DNA of 18,261 nucleotides, taken from contig JAAYFR010000408.1 in assembly GCA_012728155.1 (NCBI GenBank), positions 1-18,261 of the forward strand, read 5' to 3'. Both the position numbers and the translations under genes were made by a program. The number at the start of each line of letters is the position of its first letter. Position 1 is the first letter of the stretch. The stretch is from Bacteroidales bacterium. Lineage in GTDB: Bacteria > Bacteroidota > Bacteroidia > Bacteroidales > Dysgonomonadaceae. Shown in pieces: positions 1-8,411 of the stretch. Below the pieces are notes generated by a model. The model worked only from the letters and a program-made list of their open reading frames with translations. It was not told the DNA's origin and ran no database searches.

Positions 1-775
1 CGAAGATGATTATGAAAACCTGAAACATGATCTATTGCGTGTGATGGCCATCGACATCCCCTTCAAAGAAGAGGATGTAAAGAAAATGAGGCAGGACGAT
101 CAATTAGAGATGGTTACTGCTCAAGCATTTGAGACCTTTAAACGCAAGACGGAACGGCTCGCGGAGATAGCCCATCCGGTGATCAAGCAGGTCTTCGAAA
201 ACCAGGGAGCGATGTATGAGAATATCCTGATCCCCATTACCGACGGAAAAAGGGTATACAATATCTCATGCAGTCTGAAAGAGGCCTACGAGACCGGTTC
301 GAAAGCATTGGTAAAAGCATTCGAGAAATCGATCTTGCTGCATACCATCGATGAAGACTGGAAAGAACATCTCCGGGAGATGGATGAACTGCGCCACTCA
401 GTGCAAAATGCCAGCTACGAGCAGAAAGATCCATTGCTTATCTATAAGTTGGAATCGTTCAACCTTTTTAAGACCATGGTGAATGATGTCAACTCCAAAG
501 CGGTATCCATCTTGATGAGAGGTCAGATACCGATACAGGATCCGGGAAGTGTGCGGCGTGCCGCTCCCGAACAGAAGACCGATTACAGTAAGTACCGCAC
601 CCAGAAGGAAGAATCGGAAAGTATGCCTGCTGCAGGATCTAACGGTGGCCGTGATCCGCAGCAACAGAGACAGCCCCAGAAATTGGAACCGATCCGTGTG
701 GAGAAAAAGGTAGGCAGAAATGATCCCTGCCCTTGTGGAAGCGGGAAGAAATATAAAAACTGTCACGGTGCATAA
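1..775 (+). CDS. secA: SecA preprotein translocase ATPase, C-terminal part (5' end outside window)
   Basis: This is the end of the ATP-driven motor that pushes secretory proteins through SecYEG at the inner membrane. The frame is open from base 2, so the gene starts before the window. The visible part covers the helical scaffold/wing region (for example the HTIDEDWKEHLREMDELR segment at about 340-395 bp, a hallmark of SecA) and a Q/P/E-rich linker. It ends in the SEC-C zinc motif CPCGSGKKYKNCH, with the C-x-C-x8-C-H ligand pattern that binds Zn and SecB/ribosomes. The stop is at 773-775, followed 50 bp later by a strong terminator, so secA is not cotranscribed with gyrA. There is no sign of damage. 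Identification is very secure. Confidence 0.97.
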   Translation, partial: EDDYENLKHDLLRVMAIDIPFKEEDVKKMRQDDQLEMVTAQAFETFKRKTERLAEIAHPVIKQVFENQGAMYENILIPITDGKRVYNISCSLKEAYETGSKALVKAFEKSILLHTIDEDWKEHLREMDELRHSVQNASYEQKDPLLIYKLESFNLFKTMVNDVNSKAVSILMRGQIPIQDPGSVRRAAPEQKTDYSKYRTQKEESESMPAAGSNGGRDPQQQRQPQKLEPIRVEKKVGRNDPCPCGSGKKYKNCHGA

Positions 776-825
776 GCGTTCCGCGCCTGATATAGACAAA
801 AAAGAAGACCTTCATAAAAAATTAA

Positions 826-856
826 AAACAGGAAGAATAATCTTCCTGTTTCTTTT
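826..856 (+). terminator. Rho-independent terminator after secA
   Basis: A perfect 11-bp stem (826-836 with 841-851, arm AAACAGGAAGA) encloses a 4-nt ATAA loop and is followed by a T-rich tract (CTTTT). It lies 50 bp past the secA stop and 120 bp before gyrA, so it separates the two transcription units. Confidence 0.88.
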
Positions 857-976
857 GTTAAATCGGGAAAAAAGCTTTACCTTAGTAAGTCCAAATTTTG
901 GAAAATTTAAAACGACTAATAACCTGTCAATAAGCGGGATAAAATTATTAGTTGAAGAGAAAAATCACTTTTTAAT

Positions 977-3511
977 ATGATTGATCAGGAAGACAGAATC
1001 ATTAAGATCAATATCGAAGATGAAATGAAGTCGTCGTACATCGATTACTCGATGTCGGTTATTGTTTCTCGGGCATTGCCAGACGTGCGAGATGGGTTCA
1101 AACCGGTGCACCGCCGTATCCTTTATGGTATGTCGGAATTAGGAAATACCCCTGATAAGCCGCATAAGAAATCAGCGAGAATTGTGGGAGAGGTATTGGG
1201 TAAATACCATCCTCATGGCGACTCTTCTGTTTATAACGCCATGGTGAGGCTCGCACAGTATTGGAGTATGCGTTACACATTGGTGGATGGGCAAGGTAAT
1301 ATGGGTAGTGTGGATGGCGACAGCCCTGCTGCCATGAGGTATACCGAAGCCCGGTTGAACAAGCTGGCGGAAGAGATGCTGAGAGATATCGATAAAGAGA
1401 CGGTCGATTTTCAGTTGAACTTCGATGATACGCTACAGGAACCGTCAGTACTTCCCACCCGTATCCCCAACCTGCTCATCAACGGTTCATCGGGAATTGC
1501 TGTGGGGATGGCTACCAATATAGCGCCGCACAACCTTACAGAATGTATCAACGGTATCATTGCCTATATCGACGACAAGGAGATCGACATCCGGGGGTTG
1601 ATGGAGTATATCAAAGCCCCCGATTTTCCAACCGGCGGTTATATCTATGGATATAAGGGTGTGGAAGAGGCGTTTGAGACGGGAAGAGGACGTATTGTGA
1701 TGCGTGGAAAGGCTGAAATAGAGACAGATAAATCGCATGATAAGATTATTATCTCTGAAATTCCTTATCTGGTCAATAAGGCCGATCTTATTAAAAATAT
1801 CGCTGATTTGGTTTCCGATAAACGGATCGATGGTATCTCAAATGTCAACGATGAGTCGGATAGGGAGGGTATGCGCATTGTGGTGGATATAAAACGTGAT
1901 GGTAATGCCAATGTTGTGCTGAATAAGTTGTATAAACTTACGGCACTGCAATCGTCGTTCAGCGTGAACAGCATCGCATTGGTGAAAGGACGCCCCGAAT
2001 TGCTGTCACTCAAACGGATGATAGAACTTTTTGTGGAACATCGTGTCGATGTGGTCATTCGCCGTACCAAATATGAACTCCGGAAAGCTGAAGAGCGCGC
2101 CCATATCTTGGAAGGATTGATCATCGCTTCCGATAATATTGATGAAGTAATTGCTATTATTCGTAGTTCATCCACGCCGCAGGAGGCCATCCAGCGATTG
2201 ATGGAACGGTTTGATCTCACTGATATTCAGTCGCGTGCCATTGTTGAGATGAGGTTGAGGCAACTGACAGGGCTGGAGCAGGATAAACTGAGAGCCGAAT
2301 TTGAAGAGATCCAAAAACTGATCGCCTATCTAAATGAAATTCTGCTTAATGAAGATCTCAGGATGAAAGTGATCAAGGATGAACTGATTGAGATTCGTGA
2401 GAAATATGGTGATGCACGCCGTTCTGAAATCATCTTTGCCTCGGAAGAGATGAATCCCGAAGATTTTTATGCCGATGAGGAAATGGTCATTACCATCTCC
2501 CATATGGGATATATCAAGCGTACTCCTCTGGTTGATTTCCAAACGCAAAACAGAGGTGGAGTAGGGGCCAAGGGAACCGATACCCGCGAAGAGGATTTTG
2601 TGGAGTATATCTATCCTGCCACAACCCATAATTACATGCTTTTCTTCACCCAGAAGGGAAAATGTTATTGGTTGCGCGTATTTGAAATTCCCGAAGGAAC
2701 GAAAAATTCGAAGGGAAGGGCTATTCAGAATTTGCTCAATATCGATTCGGATGATGCGGTGAACGCATTCGTGCGAGTAGAGACTTTGCAGGATAAGGAG
2801 TATATCAATTCGCACAATTTACTTTTCTGTACCCAGCAGGGAGTGGTGAAAAAAACGCCCCTTGAAGCCTATTCAAGGCCAAGACAGAATGGTGTGAATG
2901 CCATCACTATCCGTGAAGATGACAGGGTAATATCTGTACGTTTAACCGATGGCAACCAACATATAATCATGGCAAACCGTAATGGTCGTGCCATACGGTT
3001 CTCCGAAACAGATGTCCGTCCAATGGGACGTATCGCTACGGGAGTCAGAGGCATGAGACTCGATGAGGAGGACCAAGATTGTGTAATTGGCATGATTTGT
3101 ATGGAACCTGACTCCGAAGATACCATTTTGGTGGTTTCGGAACAGGGATTTGGTAAAAGGACAAAACTCAACGATGATGATGGTGAACCGATATACCGGA
3201 TTACCCGTAGAGGTGGAAAAGGAGTAAAAACATTAAACATCACAGAAAAGACAGGTAAGTTAGTCGCAATCAAAAGCGTAACCGATGAGAATGATTTAAT
3301 GATTATTAACAAGTCCGGAGTTACAATACGTGTGAAAATTTCCGACCTTCGTATTATGGGACGAGCTACGCAAGGAGTTCGGCTCATCAATTTAGAAAAA
3401 AGAAATGATCAGATTGCTTCAGTCTGTAAAGTAAATTCGCAAGAAGAAGAGGAAGAAGATTTGAATAATATCTCAGAAGAAACGGAAGAGACTCAGAATG
3501 ATATTGATTAA
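977..3511 (+). CDS. gyrA: DNA gyrase subunit A
   Basis: This is the breakage-reunion subunit of gyrase, which with GyrB introduces negative supercoils. The 844-residue protein has the catalytic tyrosine in AMRYTEARL (Tyr122, the same number as in E. coli). The quinolone-resistance region is at about 67-106 (KYHPHGDSSVYNAM). The C-terminal DNA-wrapping pinwheel starts near residue 500. Six blade-like repeats begin near residues 503, 554, 615, 661, 716 and 774, of the type xxxxTxxGxxKRTxL. The GyrA box is degenerate (QNRGGVGAKG, 524-533), which still supports gyrase rather than ParC. The protein ends in a very acidic tail of about 25 residues (QEEEEED...). The position matching E. coli Asp87 is Asn. 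The ATG start fits the family N-terminus. The gene stands alone between the secA terminator and the TPR gene. Confidence 0.97.
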   Translation: MIDQEDRIIKINIEDEMKSSYIDYSMSVIVSRALPDVRDGFKPVHRRILYGMSELGNTPDKPHKKSARIVGEVLGKYHPHGDSSVYNAMVRLAQYWSMRYTLVDGQGNMGSVDGDSPAAMRYTEARLNKLAEEMLRDIDKETVDFQLNFDDTLQEPSVLPTRIPNLLINGSSGIAVGMATNIAPHNLTECINGIIAYIDDKEIDIRGLMEYIKAPDFPTGGYIYGYKGVEEAFETGRGRIVMRGKAEIETDKSHDKIIISEIPYLVNKADLIKNIADLVSDKRIDGISNVNDESDREGMRIVVDIKRDGNANVVLNKLYKLTALQSSFSVNSIALVKGRPELLSLKRMIELFVEHRVDVVIRRTKYELRKAEERAHILEGLIIASDNIDEVIAIIRSSSTPQEAIQRLMERFDLTDIQSRAIVEMRLRQLTGLEQDKLRAEFEEIQKLIAYLNEILLNEDLRMKVIKDELIEIREKYGDARRSEIIFASEEMNPEDFYADEEMVITISHMGYIKRTPLVDFQTQNRGGVGAKGTDTREEDFVEYIYPATTHNYMLFFTQKGKCYWLRVFEIPEGTKNSKGRAIQNLLNIDSDDAVNAFVRVETLQDKEYINSHNLLFCTQQGVVKKTPLEAYSRPRQNGVNAITIREDDRVISVRLTDGNQHIIMANRNGRAIRFSETDVRPMGRIATGVRGMRLDEEDQDCVIGMICMEPDSEDTILVVSEQGFGKRTKLNDDDGEPIYRITRRGGKGVKTLNITEKTGKLVAIKSVTDENDLMIINKSGVTIRVKISDLRIMGRATQGVRLINLEKRNDQIASVCKVNSQEEEEEDLNNISEETEETQNDID

Positions 3512-3623
3512 TTGTTGATTACTTGTCGTAAAAATAGAGTGATAAATTTATTCTTTAATTAAACTTTTTGAATTATCTTAGTCAATAGATAAACAAGAGA
3601 CAATTTTAAAATGTTGAAAATAA

Positions 3624-3639
3624 GAAACCGAAAGGTTTC
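3624..3639 (+). other. Small GNRA-capped hairpin in the gyrA-TPR gene gap
   Basis: A perfect 6-bp stem (GAAACC 3624-3629 with GGTTTC 3634-3639) is closed by a GAAA tetraloop, 33 bp before the start of the TPR gene. No T-run follows, so it is not a simple terminator. It could be a 5' leader structure or a stabilised gyrA 3' end. The remaining gap (3512-3671) is AT-rich, and I see no clear promoter in it. Confidence 0.4.
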
Positions 3640-3671
3640 ATATCACATAAATTAGTTTAATCAAAAAAAAT

Positions 3672-4955
3672 ATGACAAAAATGAAAAGAATCTTATTCTT
3701 AACTATGGTTGCCATTCTCTCTACAGGAAGCCTCTTCGCACAGAAATCAGCCATTAAAGATGCCAAGAGAGCTTTGGGACGTGACGATTTAAAGGAAGCA
3801 CGCACATTGATCAGTCAGGCATCCACGAATCCGGAGACTATGAATGATGCTGAGACTTGGAAGTTGATGGGAGATATTGGCAATAAGGCTTTCGACAACG
3901 AGAGAACCAAGATGATGCTGGGTCAGAATGCCAATGAGAAAGTAATGCATGACGGGCTGATGGAATCTTATAAACCCTATCTGAAAGCTGATTCCTTGGG
4001 TGAATTACCGGATAGTAAGGGGAAGGTGAAAAATAAATTCCGGAAAGATATTATCGGTATCCTGCGTGCTAATCATCCGTTTTATATCAACGGGGGAATT
4101 TACTATAACGAACAGAAAGATTATGCCAAGGCGACAGATTTTTTCGAAACTTATTGGGATATACCCTCATTGCCGATGTTTGAAGGACAAAAAGAGACAT
4201 TCTTGTTGGATAGCACTTTCCAGACCATCAAATATTATGCCATCATCTCCGCTATCTCCGCCAATCAGGATGCAAGAGCACTCGCTATGTTGGAACGTGC
4301 TGCAAATGAGCCGTTTGTTGAAAATACTGCATATAAAGAGAGCGATTTGTATGAGTTGATGGCGAGTCAACATGAGAAAGTAGGCGATTCAGCCAAATTT
4401 ATTGAAAGCCTCAATATTGGCGCACAAAAGTTCCCGGACAGTAAATATTTTATTCCCAATTTAATCAATGTCTATATCCGTAACGGACAAACTGAAAAGG
4501 CAATGGAATATCTGGATCAGGCTATTGTGAACGATCCAAACAACTCTTGCGACCTGAATAGCGTGAAAGGAGCCCTCCTGGCTGAAAAAGGAGACTATGC
4601 CGCTGCCGAAACAGAATATAAGAAAGCACTTGCATACGATCCCAATTGTGAAAGAGCATTGGAAAATCTTGCAAGAAACTATATGATTCAAGCACAAGAG
4701 ATCAAAGAAGTTACTGCCACCTTAAGCCGACAACAGCAGGTGGAAAACGATGAAAAAACAATCGAACTCTATCAACTGGCAATTCCTCTGTTGGAGAAAT
4801 TGGAACAAGCAGTAAAAGGTAGAGAAAACGTGACCAAAAAAGAGATCAGCAACGTGCTCTTGCTGCTTAGAAATGGATATTATAACTTAAGCGTGCTGGG
4901 AGTCGATAAATCAGCACAATTAAAAGCAGTGGAAGACCAACTTGATCTTGAATAA
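3672..4955 (+). CDS. Secreted tetratricopeptide-repeat protein, function unknown
   Basis: The 427-residue protein begins with a typical signal peptide: basic MTKMKR, a hydrophobic stretch (ILFLTMVAILSTG), then a likely signal peptidase I site after Ala23 (SLFA/Q). It is therefore expected in the periplasm. TPR-like helix pairs are visible at about 258-290 (YIRNGQTEKAMEYLDQAI, ending VNDPNN) and 291-325 (EKGDYAAAETEYKKAL, ending YDPNC). Weaker helical repeats lie upstream, and the C-terminal region is predicted helical. TPRs form protein-binding scaffolds; no enzymatic motif is visible. It follows gyrA by 160 bp and is closed by its own terminator. A second Met at residue 4 is an equally possible start. 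The partner and process are unknown. Confidence 0.85.
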   Translation: MTKMKRILFLTMVAILSTGSLFAQKSAIKDAKRALGRDDLKEARTLISQASTNPETMNDAETWKLMGDIGNKAFDNERTKMMLGQNANEKVMHDGLMESYKPYLKADSLGELPDSKGKVKNKFRKDIIGILRANHPFYINGGIYYNEQKDYAKATDFFETYWDIPSLPMFEGQKETFLLDSTFQTIKYYAIISAISANQDARALAMLERAANEPFVENTAYKESDLYELMASQHEKVGDSAKFIESLNIGAQKFPDSKYFIPNLINVYIRNGQTEKAMEYLDQAIVNDPNNSCDLNSVKGALLAEKGDYAAAETEYKKALAYDPNCERALENLARNYMIQAQEIKEVTATLSRQQQVENDEKTIELYQLAIPLLEKLEQAVKGRENVTKKEISNVLLLLRNGYYNLSVLGVDKSAQLKAVEDQLDLE

Positions 4956-4978
4956 ATTCTATCGCGAATCCAATTTAT

Positions 4979-5015
4979 AAAAGGAAGCAGACCCATAGGG
5001 TTTTCTTCCTTTTTT
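4979..5015 (+). terminator. Rho-independent terminator after the TPR gene
   Basis: A 9-bp outer stem (AAAAGGAAG 4979-4987 with CTTCCTTTT 5005-5013) and an inner ACCC/GGGT stem around an ATA loop form a hairpin that runs into T-rich sequence ending at 5015. It starts 23 bp after the stop codon. The A-rich left arm means it might also work in reverse. Confidence 0.85.
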
Positions 5016-5171
5016 AATTATATAATCCAAATAGAAAGTGCTTCTCTGCCAACCCAGAATTAAAATAGGGAAGAATCAAAGAATATTATTAAACATAATA
5101 GTTATTATAGGAAAATTACTTGCGGATTTATAAGATCTATTGATTTAACTCAAAATGTCAACCATTTTTTG
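5016..5171. other. AT-rich intergenic spacer without a recognisable gene
   Basis: Between the TPR terminator and the purM promoter box the sequence is AT-rich. I found only a short 6-bp inverted repeat (TATTAT 5084-5089 with ATAATA 5095-5100). No convincing ORF, tRNA or riboswitch core is visible. Confidence 0.5.
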
Positions 5172-5179
5172 TATTTTTG
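5172..5179 (+). promoter_or_regulatory. Bacteroidetes -7 promoter box (TATTTTTG) for the purM operon
   Basis: It is an exact match to the Bacteroidetes sigma-ABfr -7 consensus TAnnTTTG. A TTTG at the standard 19-bp distance upstream is not seen, so the -33 element is weak or absent. The start of transcription would be near 5186, giving a leader of about 95 nt before purM. Confidence 0.4.
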
Positions 5180-5280
5180 TGCTCATTGTTCCAACAGCAC
5201 GGTGGAAGATAGTAGATTACCGTTTGGTATTCGGAATATAGATATAAGGCAGACAGAGATTCACAAAAATAATTGAATGA

Positions 5281-6456
5281 ATGACAAACAATCAACGATA
5301 TATTCAGCGAGGGGTTTCGGCATCCAAGGAAGATGTACACAACGCCATCAAAAATGTCGACAAAGGTATTTTTCCCAAGGCATTTTGTAAGATTGTACCT
5401 GATTTTTTAGGGAATGATCCTGCATACTGCAATATCATGCATGCCGATGGTGCCGGCACCAAATCGTCATTAGCCTATATCTACTGGCGTGAGACAGGTG
5501 ATATTTCTGTCTGGAAAGGGATTGCGCAGGATGCATTGATCATGAACATAGATGATTTGCTCTGTGTAGGTGCTACCGATAACATCCTGCTCTCTTCCAC
5601 GATCGGTAGGAATAAAAATCTGATTCCGGGAGAAGTGATATCTGCTATTATAAACGGTACCAACGAGTTGTGTGAGGAGCTCTCGGCACTTGGTGTCCAT
5701 ATCTATCCCACAGGTGGTGAGACTGCCGATGTGGGTGATCTGGTACGCACCATCATTGTGGACAGTACGGTCACCTGTCGCATGAAGCGCTCCGATGTTA
5801 TTGACAATGCCCATATTCAGGCTGGCGACGTGATTGTGGGTCTTTCTTCGTCGGGACAAGCAAGCTATGAGAAAGAATACAACGGTGGTATGGGAAGCAA
5901 CGGGCTCACTTCGGCACGTCATGATCTGTTTGCCCACTATTTGGCACAAAAATATCCCGAAAGTTATGATGCTTCCATTCCCTCGGAATTGGTATATTCC
6001 GGCCGGATGAAATTGACCGATGAGATAGAGAGTCTGGGTATTGATGCCGGAAAACTGGCACTCTCCCCCACCCGCACATATTCTCCTATTATATCGTTGA
6101 TAATAAATGAGTTAAAGGATAATATCCACGGAATGGTTCACTGTTCCGGAGGAGCACAGACCAAAATACTTCACTTTCTGGGAGAAGGTCTCAAGGTGAT
6201 AAAAGATAACCTCTTCCCTCTCCCACTCCTCTTCAATTTGATACAAAAGCAATCCGGCACGGCATGGGATGAGATGTATAAAGTATTCAACATGGGGCAC
6301 CGGATGGAGATCTATCTCCCTCTCGCCTATGCGCAGCGGGTAATCGATATCTCTCGTTCGTTCAATGTGGATGCCCAAATTGTGGGGCATGTCGAAAAAT
6401 CAGATCTTCGGGAATTAGTGATTGACAGTGAATTTGGGCAATTCCATTATCGATAA
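5281..6456 (+). CDS. purM: Phosphoribosylformylglycinamidine cyclo-ligase (AIR synthase), Bacteroidetes type
   Basis: PurM converts FGAM to AIR with ATP in de novo purine synthesis (cytosol). Family marks are HADGAGTKS (residues 54-62), the nucleotide/Mg-binding DDLLCVGA (91-98) and GGETAD (145-150). The C-terminal half contains a divergent glycine motif (HGMVHCSGGAQ). At 391 residues it is about 45 longer than the E. coli enzyme and belongs to a divergent branch often labelled 'AIR synthase-related'; this length is usual in Bacteroidetes. The ATG at 5281 is chosen because the N-terminus YIQRGVSASKEDV aligns with the family start. prfA begins 9 bp after its stop, so the two are likely cotranscribed. 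The activity is inferred from family, and the divergence leaves slight doubt. Confidence 0.88.
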   Translation: MTNNQRYIQRGVSASKEDVHNAIKNVDKGIFPKAFCKIVPDFLGNDPAYCNIMHADGAGTKSSLAYIYWRETGDISVWKGIAQDALIMNIDDLLCVGATDNILLSSTIGRNKNLIPGEVISAIINGTNELCEELSALGVHIYPTGGETADVGDLVRTIIVDSTVTCRMKRSDVIDNAHIQAGDVIVGLSSSGQASYEKEYNGGMGSNGLTSARHDLFAHYLAQKYPESYDASIPSELVYSGRMKLTDEIESLGIDAGKLALSPTRTYSPIISLIINELKDNIHGMVHCSGGAQTKILHFLGEGLKVIKDNLFPLPLLFNLIQKQSGTAWDEMYKVFNMGHRMEIYLPLAYAQRVIDISRSFNVDAQIVGHVEKSDLRELVIDSEFGQFHYR

Positions 6457-6465
6457 GCAGTAAAT

Positions 6466-7554
6466 ATGTCAACTAACTCATTACTTGATAAATTAGAACA
6501 TTTGGTTACCCGCTTCGAAGAGGTTGGCACCTTGATTACTGACCCGGAAGTGATTTCAGACATGGGACGCTACGTAAAACTCAACAAGGAGTACAGCGAC
6601 CTCCAGAAAATTGTAGCGGTACGCAATGAATATAAGAATGCGTTGGAGAGTGTTTCTGAAGCGAAAGCTATCCTTGCCAACGAGTCGGATACAGATCTAA
6701 GGCAACTCGCCAATGAGGAATTATCTTCCCACAACGAAAAAATTCCTCTGCTGGAAGAGAAGATCAAACTGCTGCTTATTCCTGCCGATCCGGAAGATGC
6801 AAAGGATGTGGTGATGGAAATCCGTGGCGGTACCGGAGGTGATGAAGCGGCTATTTTTGCGGGAGATCTTTATAAGATGTATCTCAAATATTGCGAAATC
6901 AAGGGGTGGAGTGCGGAATTGGCCAGTTATACCGAAGGCACTTCCGGAGGCTATAAGGAGATTATCTTCACGGTGAGTGGAGAGGATGTATATGGCACGT
7001 TGAAGTATGAATCGGGGGTTCATCGGGTACAGCGTGTACCACAGACAGAAACGCAGGGTCGTGTGCATACATCGGCGGCCACGGTGGCTGTATTGCCTGA
7101 AGCGGAGGAGTTTGACCTGGAGCTTAATCCGGCCGATATCGATTTTCATACCGCCCGCTCGAGCGGTGCAGGGGGACAGAACGTGAACAAGGTGGAAACC
7201 AAGGTGCAGCTTACTCACCGTCCGTCGGGTATCGTAGTGGTCTGCCAGCAGGCTCGCTCACAGCTCAAAAATAGGGAGATCGCCATGCAGATGCTGCGTA
7301 CGAAGCTCTATGACATTGAGCTCACCAAACAGCAAGGAAATATTGCTTCGCGACGCAAGACAATGGTCTCTACCGGCGACCGTTCGGCCAAGATACGTAC
7401 TTATAACTACCCTCAGGGAAGAATTACCGATCACCGCATCAACTATACAATTTACAACCTGTCGGCATTTATGGAGGGTGATATCCAAGGGGTGATCGAC
7501 CAGCTGATGGTGAGTGAGAATGCAGAAAGAATGAAAGAGGCGAACTTGAAATAA
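6466..7554 (+). CDS. prfA: Peptide chain release factor 1
   Basis: RF1 recognises UAA and UAG stop codons on the ribosome and releases the peptide. The 362-residue length is standard. The GGQ catalytic motif lies at 236-238 within SSGAGGQNVNKVET. The stop-codon recognition tripeptide is in the P-x-T form (PQT, residues 192-194, in HRVQRVPQTETQGR), which marks RF1; RF2 has SPF. The N-terminal coiled-coil domain (about 1-100) and the RGGTGGDEA motif (120-128) are intact. It sits 9 bp after purM and 26 bp before pyrF, in an apparent operon. Confidence 0.97.
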   Translation: MSTNSLLDKLEHLVTRFEEVGTLITDPEVISDMGRYVKLNKEYSDLQKIVAVRNEYKNALESVSEAKAILANESDTDLRQLANEELSSHNEKIPLLEEKIKLLLIPADPEDAKDVVMEIRGGTGGDEAAIFAGDLYKMYLKYCEIKGWSAELASYTEGTSGGYKEIIFTVSGEDVYGTLKYESGVHRVQRVPQTETQGRVHTSAATVAVLPEAEEFDLELNPADIDFHTARSSGAGGQNVNKVETKVQLTHRPSGIVVVCQQARSQLKNREIAMQMLRTKLYDIELTKQQGNIASRRKTMVSTGDRSAKIRTYNYPQGRITDHRINYTIYNLSAFMEGDIQGVIDQLMVSENAERMKEANLK

Positions 7555-7580
7555 TTGAACCATCAAAAGTAAAGATATAG

Positions 7581-8411
7581 ATGACGAAACAACAGCTATT
7601 TGAGAAGATAAAGAAGAAACAATCCTTCCTATGTGTGGGATTAGATACAGATATAAAGAAAATTCCCGAGCACCTGTTGGAATCGGATGATCCTATCTAC
7701 GAGTTCAATAAGGCTATTATTGATGCCACAGCACCCTATTGTGTTGCTTTTAAACCGAACCTTGCTTTCTATGAGAGTGAAGGGGTGAAGGGGTGGCTCG
7801 CTTTTGAAAAGACGATCGCCTATATCCGGCAGCGACATCCCGATCAGTTCATCATTGCCGATGCCAAACGGGGAGATATTGGAAATACCAGCGAGATGTA
7901 TGCCCGCACCTTTTTTGATGAAATGAAAGTCAACGCGGTCACCGTAGCTCCCTATATGGGTGAGGATAGCGTAAAGCCTTTCCTTATCTACCCCGAACGG
8001 TGGGTTATCCTGCTCGCACTTACCAGTAACAAGGGCTCTCTTGATTTCCAGATGACGGAAGACCGAAATGGTGAACCTCTTTATAAGAAGGTGCTGCGGG
8101 TATCGCAACAATGGGCAGATAGCGAGCAGATGATGTATGTAATTGGAGCTACCCGGGGTAGGCTCTTTGAAGAAGTGCGTAAGATGATACCCGACCATTT
8201 CCTGCTGGTTCCCGGAGTAGGCGCACAGGGCGGCTCATTAGAGGAGGTGTGCCGCTATGGGATGAATGAAAACTGTGGTCTGCTGGTCAACTCTTCACGG
8301 GCAATTATTTATGCCGATGGCAGTGAAAATTTTGACTACGCTGCCGGAGTGGAGGCGAAAAAACTGCAGCAGGAGATGAAAGAGATGCTGGAAAAATATT
8401 GTTTTCTATAA
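7581..8411 (+). CDS. pyrF: Orotidine 5'-phosphate decarboxylase
   Basis: PyrF decarboxylates OMP to UMP, the last step of pyrimidine synthesis (cytosol). The catalytic motif DAKRGDI (residues 94-100, with Lys96 and Asp99) and the early substrate-binding CVGLDTD (18-24) are present, along with a C-terminal phosphate-binding VPGVGAQGG. At 276 residues it belongs to the longer subfamily (TIGR02127-like) found in Bacteroidetes and Actinobacteria. It follows prfA by 26 bp, and its stop codon overlaps the start of the next gene (TAATG), suggesting translational coupling. Confidence 0.96.
   Translation: MTKQQLFEKIKKKQSFLCVGLDTDIKKIPEHLLESDDPIYEFNKAIIDATAPYCVAFKPNLAFYESEGVKGWLAFEKTIAYIRQRHPDQFIIADAKRGDIGNTSEMYARTFFDEMKVNAVTVAPYMGEDSVKPFLIYPERWVILLALTSNKGSLDFQMTEDRNGEPLYKKVLRVSQQWADSEQMMYVIGATRGRLFEEVRKMIPDHFLLVPGVGAQGGSLEEVCRYGMNENCGLLVNSSRAIIYADGSENFDYAAGVEAKKLQQEMKEMLEKYCFL

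Noticed and set aside
893..900. AAATTTTG before gyrA as a promoter -7 box
   Set aside because: One mismatch to the consensus and no TTTG at 19 bp upstream; not strong enough to annotate.
720..980. Small ORF of 86 codons between secA and gyrA
   Set aside because: It runs through the secA zinc-motif codons in another frame and through the terminator; composition is not protein-like.
7039..7047. PQT instead of the E. coli PAT tripeptide in RF1
   Set aside because: The middle residue of the RF1 P-x-T motif varies naturally, and flanking sequence is canonical, so it does not imply altered stop-codon use.
8399..8410. TTG at 8399 as start of the HD phosphohydrolase
   Set aside because: The ATG at 8411 overlaps the pyrF stop in the common TAATG arrangement and matches usual family N-termini; the extra residues MFSI add nothing.
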